Notes under the pieces: generated by a model
Databases searched by the model: none
What the model was told of the DNA's origin: nothing
The model's input: the letters and a program-made list of their open reading frames with translations, nothing else
Shown: piece after piece, positions 7,209-14,165 of the stretch
How the letters are laid out: each line of letters opens with the position of its first letter
How positions within the stretch are numbered: position 1 is the stretch's first letter
NCBI GenBank assembly: GCA_964458015.1
Contig: CAYWGR010000106.1
Location: forward strand, 1 to 18,852
DNA length: 18,852 nt
Source of the DNA: CAYWGR01 sp964458015
GTDB lineage: Bacteria; Planctomycetota; Planctomycetia; Pirellulales; Thermoguttaceae
Direction: 5' to 3'
Made by a program: the position numbers and the translations under genes

Positions 7209-7284
7209 ATAGCCGGGAGCTAACAGCTTCCGGGATGTGCATGAATTTGCAACCATATTCCGGGAGCTGTTAGCTCCCGGCTAT
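7209..7284. repeat. Palindromic intergenic repeat, copy 1
   Basis: A 25-bp arm at 7209-7233 (beginning ATAGCCGGGAGCTAACAGCT) is matched by its reverse complement at 7260-7284 with one mismatch; the first 20 bases match exactly. A 26-bp spacer separates the arms. It lies between the end of the oxidase operon and the start of the STN gene, both on the minus strand. A degenerate relative in the opposite orientation is at 10144-10219. Size and form resemble REP/MITE-type elements. Transcribed, it would form a very stable hairpin that could stop or protect the oxidase transcript, though no T-run follows. The remaining bases of 7157-7416 show nothing recognisable. Confidence 0.85.
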
Positions 7285-7416
7285 TGGCCATTGACTACCA
7301 AGCAATCATCGAAGACTGGCTTACGTTCACTACCGCAAGTGTACCATGAAAAATCGGGTTATTTCCCCAAGCTAGCCACCGGTTAGCATTGCCGCTCTCA
7401 AGATGTGTATTTCTTG

Positions 7417-8565
7417 CTATTTCCCTGAAACGTTGCCGCCTTGGACGCTGCACCGGACAACTTGCACAATCATCCAGCCAAGAACCATGAGCCCGAGAAC
7501 GAAAACGACTAAAAACATCACCAGTGGGCTCCATTGCACATCGATGGGCTGTTTGGAAACGTCCCAAAATTGCGCCAAATTCACGTTTTGAACGATTTGG
7601 CGGCTGATGGCGTTGATGCCCAGCACGCCCAACTGGCCAAGTGCAATTGCCGCGGCAGCTAAGCGTTTATCGGCTAGCCGGCCGAAGACTAAAATCAGAA
7701 GCCAAGGCAATCCGGGGGCAGCACCAGTCAGGAGAGTTAAAAACAAGATGGGGCCGTCAAACATCGTTTCGCGCAGGTTGGTTGTCCACGTGCCGAAAAT
7801 GTACCACGTGCCGGCCGCAGCGGCCCAAAACATGCCGAGCGTGTAAAGTTTCGCGGCGAAACTCCACGCCCAGCGATGATATTCGGCATCGACGGTTTTC
7901 AACGTGAGCCACTCGGCATCGACGACGCACCACACGGCCGTCGTGCCCAGGGCGAGCCCGAACATTAAAAGCCATCGTGGCCAAAGCGTGATGTCACCCA
8001 CGTTTAGGGCGGTGCCTAGCGCGGCTCCCGCCATGTTGTTGTTTTTCCACAAATCGCCCCAACGCTCGACGTGATCCATCAGGCTCAGCCCATTGGCGAA
8101 CAGAAAACTGATGAGAACGAAGAACAGTGCGGAGCACCAACCGGCGGCGATTTGCCAGGGGGCTAGTCTTTTGGATCCGTTGCGAATGCCCCAGGCGTAG
8201 ATATACACGCCATAATAGGCGGGAATCAAAAGCACGATGATCCCGAGCCAGAACCAAGCCATGAGGATCGTGGCCGTATAAAAAGCTTTGTAGTAAGCGA
8301 GTTGGATGAACAAAAGCGGAACAATGCCCAGGTTGATGCCGAAGGCCACGATGATCGGCATCTGCTGCATCAGACGGGTGGCGAATTGCCGAGCAGATGG
8401 ATTGCCGCGCAAGTAAAGCCATAACGCGATGGGCATTCCGGCAAACCAGAGGTTCATCGGAACCATGTGCAGCGTGAAGCCGAGGCATTTGAAAAACTGC
8501 ACAAACCAAAACGGGGCGGGAACGCCTGCGGTCATCGTGGAATCAATCAGCGATTGCGGATCCAT
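7417..8565 (-). CDS. Cytochrome bd-superfamily oxidase partner subunit, CydA-like (CydA'-type) membrane protein
   Basis: 382 residues with about eight or nine membrane helices and no signal peptide. The first helix (FWFVQFFKCLGFTLHMVPMN) has a His, H33, at the place where CydA carries its active-site heme ligand, followed by P and then G as in CydA. It does not resemble CydB, which starts with a different motif. The ATG at 8565 overlaps the upstream gene's stop as TAATG, so translation is probably coupled and the two proteins are likely subunits of one inner-membrane complex. Bd-superfamily oxidases built from two CydA-related proteins are known elsewhere in the superfamily, which supports the reading. 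Its exact role (second heme-bearing or structural subunit) is unclear. It might instead be an unrelated membrane protein with a chance His. Confidence 0.65.
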   Translation of the reverse strand: MDPQSLIDSTMTAGVPAPFWFVQFFKCLGFTLHMVPMNLWFAGMPIALWLYLRGNPSARQFATRLMQQMPIIVAFGINLGIVPLLFIQLAYYKAFYTATILMAWFWLGIIVLLIPAYYGVYIYAWGIRNGSKRLAPWQIAAGWCSALFFVLISFLFANGLSLMDHVERWGDLWKNNNMAGAALGTALNVGDITLWPRWLLMFGLALGTTAVWCVVDAEWLTLKTVDAEYHRWAWSFAAKLYTLGMFWAAAAGTWYIFGTWTTNLRETMFDGPILFLTLLTGAAPGLPWLLILVFGRLADKRLAAAAIALGQLGVLGINAISRQIVQNVNLAQFWDVSKQPIDVQWSPLVMFLVVFVLGLMVLGWMIVQVVRCSVQGGNVSGK

Positions 8566-9962
8566 TATTTACCCTCCCCGGTGGCAATTCCTACGTGCAT
8601 TCCGCTGGGACGCGGCGGACTGATACTCATCAGGTAATCCGTAAGCAGTTCGGCCTCCTCCGGCGTACCCGACCAAGGCGGCATGAAGAACACGGTATGC
8701 AGATGCTCGACCGTGGAGCGAACCATCTCACGCGAACGACCGCAAAGTAACGGACCAACGGCCGCATAGCCCTCGGTCTTGGCGTGGCAATCGTTGCAGT
8801 GATGTTGGAACAAGACGTGGCCCAGGTCGATGCGTTCCGCGCGGTGCAGCTTCAACAAGGCCTGGCCGTCGATCCGGTCGTTGACAATTGTTTGCGGATA
8901 ATGCTCTCTGACATAGGCTTTCGTCCAAATCCCGTTTTGCAGATAGCCTTCCTTGCGCATCGTTTCTACCTGCTGGGGCAATATCTGGTTTGCCAGCACC
9001 ACATTGTAGACCACAAACGGTTTCCGCACCGCTTCGCGAAGGAACTCGCCGGTGCTAAAGGCGGCGATGCCAAACAGACACAGCGAGGCCGCAAAACCCG
9101 GCGAGAGCCATCCCGGATTGCGATAGGGACCGATGTAGACCAGCAGGAAGACGATGACCGAAAGAGCGAGGATCAGAGCCGTCAAAATGGTCAAGGCGGC
9201 TGCGGCGACCAAGGCAGCTTTGGCCGAGGCCGGCATGAAGACGAACCAGCCGATTCCGCCGAGGGTGATCATGGCCGCTCCTAACAGTGCCGGGCGAGCC
9301 GAACGAGTGGCGATCATGTCGCGCAACCGAGCATCGCGGATCAAGAGCGACGAATGAAGGTAGATGTAGAGCGAGCTAAGCAAGAGCGCGCCACCGGTTC
9401 GGGCGATTGTTTGCGGCAGAAATTCCGGGTTGAAGAAGGCCAGCCAGAAATTTTGTTGCGAGGGATCGATCGTGGCCCATTGACCTGGATTCAACATGAA
9501 GCCCGTGATGCCGGTAATTAACACAAGACTGATCCAGGCGGCAATGGCGTAGATCCAGCCGATGATGATGTGCGTTTTTTCGGGCAGGCGTCCCCAATAG
9601 TAATAAAAGATGAAGGCCGAGGCGATTTCAACAATAAAAAACGCCCATTCCGTCGCCCAGCCGAACACGAAGGTACGAATCAATACTCGCGTAGCCAAGG
9701 GCGAGGCAAGCCCGATGGTCCACCAGATGCCTACGCCGGTGATGGCGCCGAAGACGACCGTCAGAAGGATGAAAAAACGCGAATGGCGATAAAGATAGTC
9801 GAGATAGTTGCGGTCGCGCGTACGGTAGGCGTGCTGCACTTCGGTAGCAAGAAACAGTCCTCCGCCGACGGCATAATGGGAAACCAAAACGTGTACGACG
9901 GAGATGGCGGCGATCAACATCGGCGCCGTCAGTTGAGGGACATACCACCAGGGATAATGCAT
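8565..9962 (-). CDS. Cytochrome bd-type oxidase subunit I-like protein with C-terminal cytochrome c domain
   Basis: 465 residues. The N-terminal part has CydA helices: H24 in helix 1 (heme ligand position), TGVGIWW in helix 2, E105 and E112 in the ATEWAFFIVE helix, H131, and GITGFMLNPGQW matching the CydA region ending in MQxP. The position of the b558 ligand His (E. coli H186) reads IARTGG, so this ligand seems absent. The conserved quinol-loop sequence is not evident. A linker with GEFLREAVRKPF leads to a class I c-type heme domain: C389-N-D-C-H393, with M427 in FFMPPW as probable sixth ligand. This suggests electron entry through heme c rather than quinol. The open frame extends to 10193, but ATG 9962 is chosen because AAGGAG lies 10 bp before it and the first helix starts there. 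Inner membrane, heme c outside; reduces oxygen (inferred). Confidence 0.8.
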   Translation of the reverse strand: MHYPWWYVPQLTAPMLIAAISVVHVLVSHYAVGGGLFLATEVQHAYRTRDRNYLDYLYRHSRFFILLTVVFGAITGVGIWWTIGLASPLATRVLIRTFVFGWATEWAFFIVEIASAFIFYYYWGRLPEKTHIIIGWIYAIAAWISLVLITGITGFMLNPGQWATIDPSQQNFWLAFFNPEFLPQTIARTGGALLLSSLYIYLHSSLLIRDARLRDMIATRSARPALLGAAMITLGGIGWFVFMPASAKAALVAAAALTILTALILALSVIVFLLVYIGPYRNPGWLSPGFAASLCLFGIAAFSTGEFLREAVRKPFVVYNVVLANQILPQQVETMRKEGYLQNGIWTKAYVREHYPQTIVNDRIDGQALLKLHRAERIDLGHVLFQHHCNDCHAKTEGYAAVGPLLCGRSREMVRSTVEHLHTVFFMPPWSGTPEEAELLTDYLMSISPPRPSGMHVGIATGEGK

Positions 9963-9972
9963 GGCGTAGCAA

Positions 9973-9978
9973 CTCCTT
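9973..9978 (-). promoter_or_regulatory. Ribosome binding site fixing the oxidase start
   Basis: AAGGAG read on the minus strand, 10 bases before ATG 9962. It decides against the ATG at 9983 and the long upstream extension to 10193. Confidence 0.7.
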
Positions 9979-10059
9979 GCCATACGACGGGAATTGTCCG
10001 TAAACGCGCATCCACAACCATACCATCGGCCGTCGATTCGCGGAAGATATTCGAGAGAG

Positions 10060-10088
10060 ATTTTATGACAATTCCTGCTGTAATTCAA
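10060..10088 (-). promoter_or_regulatory. Promoter of the bd-type oxidase operon
   Basis: On the minus strand: -35 TTGAAT (10088-10083), a spacer of exactly 17 bp, and -10 TAAAAT (10065-10060, 5 of 6 matches). The start of transcription would be near 10053, giving a leader of about 90 bases before ATG 9962. It lies inside the region that a longer reading frame would treat as coding, which also argues for the later start. Confidence 0.5.
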
Positions 10089-10143
10089 ACTTACGTTCCG
10101 CCTCGCATCTATTGCGGGGCAGATGGATAATGCAGTATGGCAA

Positions 10144-10219
10144 AAAGTCGGGAGCCAACAGCTTACGAAATAGAACCGCAAATCTATGCACATTCCGGGA
10201 TTTGTAAGCGCCCGGCTAT
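10144..10219. repeat. Palindromic intergenic repeat, copy 2 (degenerate)
   Basis: Imperfect inverted repeat: a left arm with GTCGGGAGCCAACAGCTTAC and a right arm ending GCGCCCGGCTAT. Compared with the reverse complement of the element at 7209-7284 it shares the spacer core GCAAAT..ATGCACAT.CCGG and the CCCGGCTAT end, so it is a diverged member of the same family in the opposite orientation. It sits upstream of the oxidase promoter. The surrounding gene-free stretch 9963-10392 otherwise holds that promoter, its leader and a weak terminator. Confidence 0.65.
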
Positions 10220-10296
10220 TACGCTAAGAGCCACCTGATAGCCAATAGACTTCGGAAAAACAGCCTCTCCTTTGAGAAGATGGACACGTCGTTTAA

Positions 10297-10351
10297 ATAA
10301 AAAACCGTGCCCGCTTGAACAAAACGAGCGAGGAGAGACAAAAACGGGCGG
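10297..10351 (-). terminator. Possible terminator of the PEGA lipoprotein gene
   Basis: On the minus strand CCGCCCG (10351-10345) can pair with CGGGCACGG (10313-10305) with a two-base bulge, followed by TTTTTT and then ATTTAAA. The loop is long (about 31 bases), so the hairpin is weak, but it is correctly placed about 40 bases after the PEGA gene's stop. Confidence 0.4.
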
Positions 10352-10392
10352 CAGATCCCTGGCACATCGGCAATGTCGGTATCACGAGATGC

Positions 10393-10974
10393 TTATCTTC
10401 CGCTAGGCGGCAGGGGGTGGACCGTTTGGCCACCGACGCCTTGGGGCGTGGGGATGACCTCGGGACCGGTAGCTGGAACTCCCGCGGCCGGGGCCGCAGC
10501 GGCTGGAATGACGCCTACAGGCGCGGTGTTGGTCGAGGCATGAACGCCGCGGCGAAGCTGTTCGGCCCGGGAGAGCAATTGTTCGGTGGGAACGACCGCT
10601 TGGGGAACGAGGCGATAATCCAACGTATGCTGGTCGCGGATTTGGCCGGGGGTAAGGTTTTCGGAAAAGAAGTCCAACACGGGATATTCATACCAAGGGG
10701 TCGGAATCGGTTGCAAGACGGTCAGCGTTTCATAGCCGTCTTTGACCAGCCGGATTTTTCGTTTTCCGTAGTAGATGAAGTCGGCTGAGACCGGCGTGGC
10801 GCCGATTTCATAATCATCGACATACACTAATGCCCCTGGCGGATTGCTGCGAATCGTCATGCGTCGTTGTACGCATCCAACCGTGCATGAACAGAGCAAG
10901 AGCCCAGAAACCCCCCAAAGAGCAAGGGTCCGAGCGACCGTCGGAAAAGAAGTATCGCAGTGGGTCGACGACAT
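10393..10974 (-). CDS. PEGA-domain lipoprotein
   Basis: 193 residues from ATG 10974. The N-terminal hydrophobic segment ALWGVSGLLLCSCTVGC ends in lipobox-like LCSC/TVGC, so it is probably a lipoprotein anchored outside the cytoplasm. A PEGA domain follows at about residues 38-85: RMTIRSNPPGALVYVDD, then GATPVSADFIYYGKRKIRLVKDGYET; this is the classic SxPxGAxVyvDgxxxGxTP pattern of a small beta-sandwich thought to act in cell-surface interactions. The C-terminal 60 residues are rich in Pro, Ala and Gly and probably disordered. The frame extends to a TTG at 11007; ATG 10974 is preferred because it leaves a normal signal length, though no ribosome site precedes it. It is divergent from the PP2C gene. 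Function unknown beyond envelope localisation. Confidence 0.8.
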   Translation of the reverse strand: MSSTHCDTSFPTVARTLALWGVSGLLLCSCTVGCVQRRMTIRSNPPGALVYVDDYEIGATPVSADFIYYGKRKIRLVKDGYETLTVLQPIPTPWYEYPVLDFFSENLTPGQIRDQHTLDYRLVPQAVVPTEQLLSRAEQLRRGVHASTNTAPVGVIPAAAAPAAGVPATGPEVIPTPQGVGGQTVHPLPPSGR

Positions 10975-11186
10975 GACAAAACGGGAAAAAAGCCATGAAA
11001 TAAACAAAGGCGGCGAAGTATAGTCGTCTGTGGAGAATGTGCCTAGATCGAATTTCGGGTTTTACTCGAGCCTCCAGACTGGTGGTATCGCAATTAGGCA
11101 GCTATACTTAAGGAATGCCGTTCTGGTAAGTGCCGGACCTTATGGCCATCAGTTCCTTTGGGTGGTGCTTATATCCCGCGTGTTGT

Positions 11187-12479
11187 ATGGATCCATCTGT
11201 TGTGATTTGGAGCCGCTGTTTTGAACATGCCGCCTTGAGCGACGTGGGGCTTCGTCGCGCGAATAATCAGGATTCGTATGCAGTGACCTTGGCGAGCAAT
11301 CAGGCGGATTTCCAGAAGCGCGGCCACTTCTTCATGGTGGCCGACGGCATGGGCGCCCATGCGGCCGGTGAATTGGCCAGCAAAATGGCGACGGACATCG
11401 TTTCGCCGGTTTATCGCAAACGGGCCGATCAGCCGCCGCCCGAGGCCTTGGTTTCGGCATTGTTGGATGCCAATCATCAGATCCATAATCGAGGATTGGC
11501 AAGTCCCGATTTTCGCGGCATGGGCACCACAGCCACGGCGCTTGTACTGCTGCCGGTCGGTGCGATGGTTGCACACGTGGGCGACAGCAGGGCTTATCGC
11601 GTTCGCGGCACGACGATCGAGCAATTAACATTCGACCATAGTCTTGTGTGGGAAATTCGTGCAGCAGGGCAACTTACGGATGCCGAATTGCCGGGCTATA
11701 TTTCGAAAAACATCATCACCCGATCGCTGGGACCGAATGCGGCGGTTCAGGTGGATTTAGAAGGGCCGTTTCCACTGGAGGCCGGCGATACCTTTCTTTT
11801 GTGTAGCGACGGTCTTTCCGGCCAAGTAAAGGACGATGAAATCGGCGCGATTTTGGGCTGCTTACCTCCGAATGAAGCAGTGCATGCGCTGGTGGATCTA
11901 GCGAATTTACGGGGTGGGCCTGACAATATCACGGTAATCGTCGCCCGGGTGCTGGGCCCCCAGATTGCCCATAACGCCGGCACGGATTCGTCTAGCGGTT
12001 TGGGAGCCGGCAGTATCGCGTCAGTTCATCCCCTGACTTGGGTGATTATGGGGGTAACGGCCTTGGCGGCGCTAAGCATGTTGGCGATGGGGCATCCTTG
12101 GATTGCCTTGTTGGCCTTCGTCGGCACGGCAATTACCGCGGCACTTGCTCTGAAGCAGAGCTCGAGTGGTGGGAATCCATTCTTATCACGTGATAATCGG
12201 CGACTGGGGCGCGGCCCGCATGTAAGTAGTCCCTGTGCTCCCACGGCGGAGCTTCTGGCCCGGCTCAATGAGATTATCCAACAGTTGCGTGACGCCGCCG
12301 GAAAAGAAAACTGGTCGATCGATTGGGGGCCGTTCGAGAAGATTCTTGCCCAGGCTGCCCTAGCTGCGCATACCAACAATTTTGTGGATGCCACCCGCAA
12401 TTCGTTGCGAGCCATTAGTTTCATGATGGCTCAGTTGCGCCAGCAGCGAAGTGCTAGCAGCGATAGCGGCGTGATTTAA
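11187..12479 (+). CDS. PP2C-family protein serine/threonine phosphatase with C-terminal membrane segment
   Basis: 430 residues. The PP2C domain covers about residues 12-255: DVGLRRANNQDS, VADGMGAHAAGE (metal Asp at 53), GMGTTATALVL, HVGDSRAYRV, ITRSLG, LLCSDGLSG and GGPDNITVIV, all in the right order with metal-binding Asp residues kept. It is a complete Mg/Mn-dependent phosphatase that reverses Ser/Thr kinases. Residues about 285-325 (WVIMGVTALAALSMLAMG, then a second hydrophobic helix) anchor it to the membrane, followed by a helical tail of about 100 residues. A start at GTG 11130 is possible; ATG 11187 is chosen because the domain begins shortly after. TATACT at 11103-11108 may be the -10 element. 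The histidine kinase starts 84 bp downstream, so the genes may share a transcript. Confidence 0.88.
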   Translation: MDPSVVIWSRCFEHAALSDVGLRRANNQDSYAVTLASNQADFQKRGHFFMVADGMGAHAAGELASKMATDIVSPVYRKRADQPPPEALVSALLDANHQIHNRGLASPDFRGMGTTATALVLLPVGAMVAHVGDSRAYRVRGTTIEQLTFDHSLVWEIRAAGQLTDAELPGYISKNIITRSLGPNAAVQVDLEGPFPLEAGDTFLLCSDGLSGQVKDDEIGAILGCLPPNEAVHALVDLANLRGGPDNITVIVARVLGPQIAHNAGTDSSSGLGAGSIASVHPLTWVIMGVTALAALSMLAMGHPWIALLAFVGTAITAALALKQSSSGGNPFLSRDNRRLGRGPHVSSPCAPTAELLARLNEIIQQLRDAAGKENWSIDWGPFEKILAQAALAAHTNNFVDATRNSLRAISFMMAQLRQQRSASSDSGVI

Positions 12480-12550
12480 TCGTTTGCATTATTCCGCATC
12501 TTCGGCTACACTCCCGCACCTTGATCCATTGTGGGATGCTCGTGCGCGAC

Positions 12551-12557
12551 AAGGAGG
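12551..12557 (+). promoter_or_regulatory. Ribosome binding site fixing the kinase GTG start
   Basis: AAGGAGG ends six bases before GTG 12564. It rules out the upstream GTG at 12531, which has no such site. Confidence 0.8.
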
Positions 12558-12563
12558 TCGCCG

Positions 12564-14165
12564 GTGCTATCAAAGTGGCCGATACGATTGAAGCTGCTAT
12601 TCGGCTCGGGCCTGCTGGTGCTGGTCGTGGCGATTCTATCGAGTACGGGCTTGGTGGCCACGAACGCATATCGCAATTTGGTCGAAAGTCTGAGCTGGCG
12701 CGTCAGCGAGTTGCCGCTGGCGGCGGAATTGAGCCGGCATGTCAGCGATCTGCGGATCACGCTAGGCGAGTTGCGCGGGTTGCGAGTCAATACGTTTCCC
12801 GATACGCATCGCAATTTAGTGCCCATGCGAGTGCGAATGGTTCGCGACCAGTTTTGCTGTCAGTTGGATGAAGTCGATCAAACGCTGATGCGGTATCGCA
12901 ATCAACTCGACAGCGAGATGCGGGCGGATCCTCGCATTTCCAATAATCAGCAAGAGCGCGACACGGTGCGCAAGATTGAATCGCAGTTGGCCCGCATTCG
13001 CGAGGCGGATCGCGATGAAGACTGGATGCTCGACAACGTGAAAGTCGGCTGGTTGGACGTTGAGTTGGAGAAACTGCAAGTTTTGACGGCGGAATTGCCG
13101 AGCCATTTGCACGGAAAACTGGCTGGCTTTTCAGATGAAGTGCGAGGGCAATATGCCGTTTTGATTTTTGCGGCCTGGACGGCGACGCTATCGGCCGGCT
13201 TGCTGTTTCTGTTGGTCATGCGGTTGTCGTATTGTTGGATTTTCAGGCCGTTGCGAACATTGATTTCCGGTTCGCGGCGCGTGGCGGCGGGCGAATTCGG
13301 ATATCGCATTCGTTTGGACACAGCCGACGAAATGGCCGAGTTGGCCAAGGCCCTGAACGACATGACGGCGCGATTCGAGGAAATTCGCGACGATTTGGAT
13401 CGGAAGGTGCAAGAGCGGACCAAGCAGGCCGTTCGCAGCGAGCAATTGGCCAGCGTCGGGTTTTTGGCGGCCGGAGTGGCGCACGAGATTAACAATCCGC
13501 TGGCGTCGATTGCCATGTGCGCCGAATCGTTGGAGAGTCGTTTCCAGGACACGCTCGATGTAAACGATCCGCAGCAGGCGGTTGTAGCTCAATATCTTCG
13601 CATGATTCAGACCGAGGCGTTCCGTTGCAAGGGGATCACCGAGAAACTGTTGGATTTTTCGCGGATTGGACCGGGAAAACGTGAAAGCACCGATCTAGCC
13701 GTCTTGGTGCAGGGCGTGTTGGAAATGCTCGGTCATATCGGCAAGTATCAGCGAAAGCATGTTCGATTTACCGAATCCGGCTCGTTTGTCGCGGCGGTGA
13801 ATCCGCAAGAGATCAAGCAAGTGGTGTTGAATCTGCTGACCAACGCACTGGATAGCCTTGACGACGGTGGCGAGGTGCGCGTTCGGTTGGATTCGCGCGG
13901 CGGCTATGCCGTGTTGTCGGTCGAAGACGACGGTTGCGGCATGGAGCCGGAAGTGTTGGACCATATTTTTGAGCCGTTCTTTACCCGGCGTCGTGACGGG
14001 CAAGGGATCGGCTTGGGCCTTTCGATCACTTATCGCATCGTTGCCGATCATGGCGGCGATATGGAAGCATATAGCGCCGGCGCAGGCCGCGGATCGACGT
14101 TCCGCGTTCGCTTGCCTCTGGCCGCCTCGCAGAAGGAGACCAATCATCGACGCTGCGCCGCATAA
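12564..14165 (+). CDS. Membrane sensor histidine kinase (HAMP, HisKA, HATPase)
   Basis: 533 residues from GTG 12564. A transmembrane helix at about 9-30 (LLFGSGLLVLVVAILSSTGL) is followed by an external, highly helical sensor region to about 195 and a second helix at about 198-225. HAMP follows (about 228-280: RPLRTLISGSRRVAAGEFGY to LNDMTARF), then a coiled linker, then HisKA with phospho-acceptor H307 in GVAHEINNPLASIAMC. The HATPase part shows the N box NLLTNALDSL, G1 EDDGCGMEP, F box FFTRR and G2 GQGIGLGLSI. The HEINNPL signature is that of NtrB/AtoS-like kinases that partner NtrC-type regulators, and the adjacent, overlapping gene is exactly such a regulator. The signal is unknown. Confidence 0.93.
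   Translation: MLSKWPIRLKLLFGSGLLVLVVAILSSTGLVATNAYRNLVESLSWRVSELPLAAELSRHVSDLRITLGELRGLRVNTFPDTHRNLVPMRVRMVRDQFCCQLDEVDQTLMRYRNQLDSEMRADPRISNNQQERDTVRKIESQLARIREADRDEDWMLDNVKVGWLDVELEKLQVLTAELPSHLHGKLAGFSDEVRGQYAVLIFAAWTATLSAGLLFLLVMRLSYCWIFRPLRTLISGSRRVAAGEFGYRIRLDTADEMAELAKALNDMTARFEEIRDDLDRKVQERTKQAVRSEQLASVGFLAAGVAHEINNPLASIAMCAESLESRFQDTLDVNDPQQAVVAQYLRMIQTEAFRCKGITEKLLDFSRIGPGKRESTDLAVLVQGVLEMLGHIGKYQRKHVRFTESGSFVAAVNPQEIKQVVLNLLTNALDSLDDGGEVRVRLDSRGGYAVLSVEDDGCGMEPEVLDHIFEPFFTRRRDGQGIGLGLSITYRIVADHGGDMEAYSAGAGRGSTFRVRLPLAASQKETNHRRCAA
14133..14138 (+). promoter_or_regulatory. Ribosome binding site of the NtrC-type regulator
   Basis: AAGGAG inside the end of the kinase gene. The next in-frame codons are ATC at 14143 (4 bases away) and ATC at 14146 (7 bases away), just before the receiver domain. 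No ATG, GTG or TTG lies within reach in this frame. Confidence 0.7.

Noticed and set aside
9963..10193. 77-residue N-terminal extension of the bd-type oxidase subunit
   Set aside because: It contains the predicted promoter and part of a palindromic repeat, has no membrane helix or domain, and AAGGAG points to ATG 9962.
13858..14142. Upstream extension of the NtrC-type regulator from ATG 13858
   Set aside because: It is the kinase's ATPase domain read in another frame, Arg/Ala/Trp-rich, and without a receiver-like fold.
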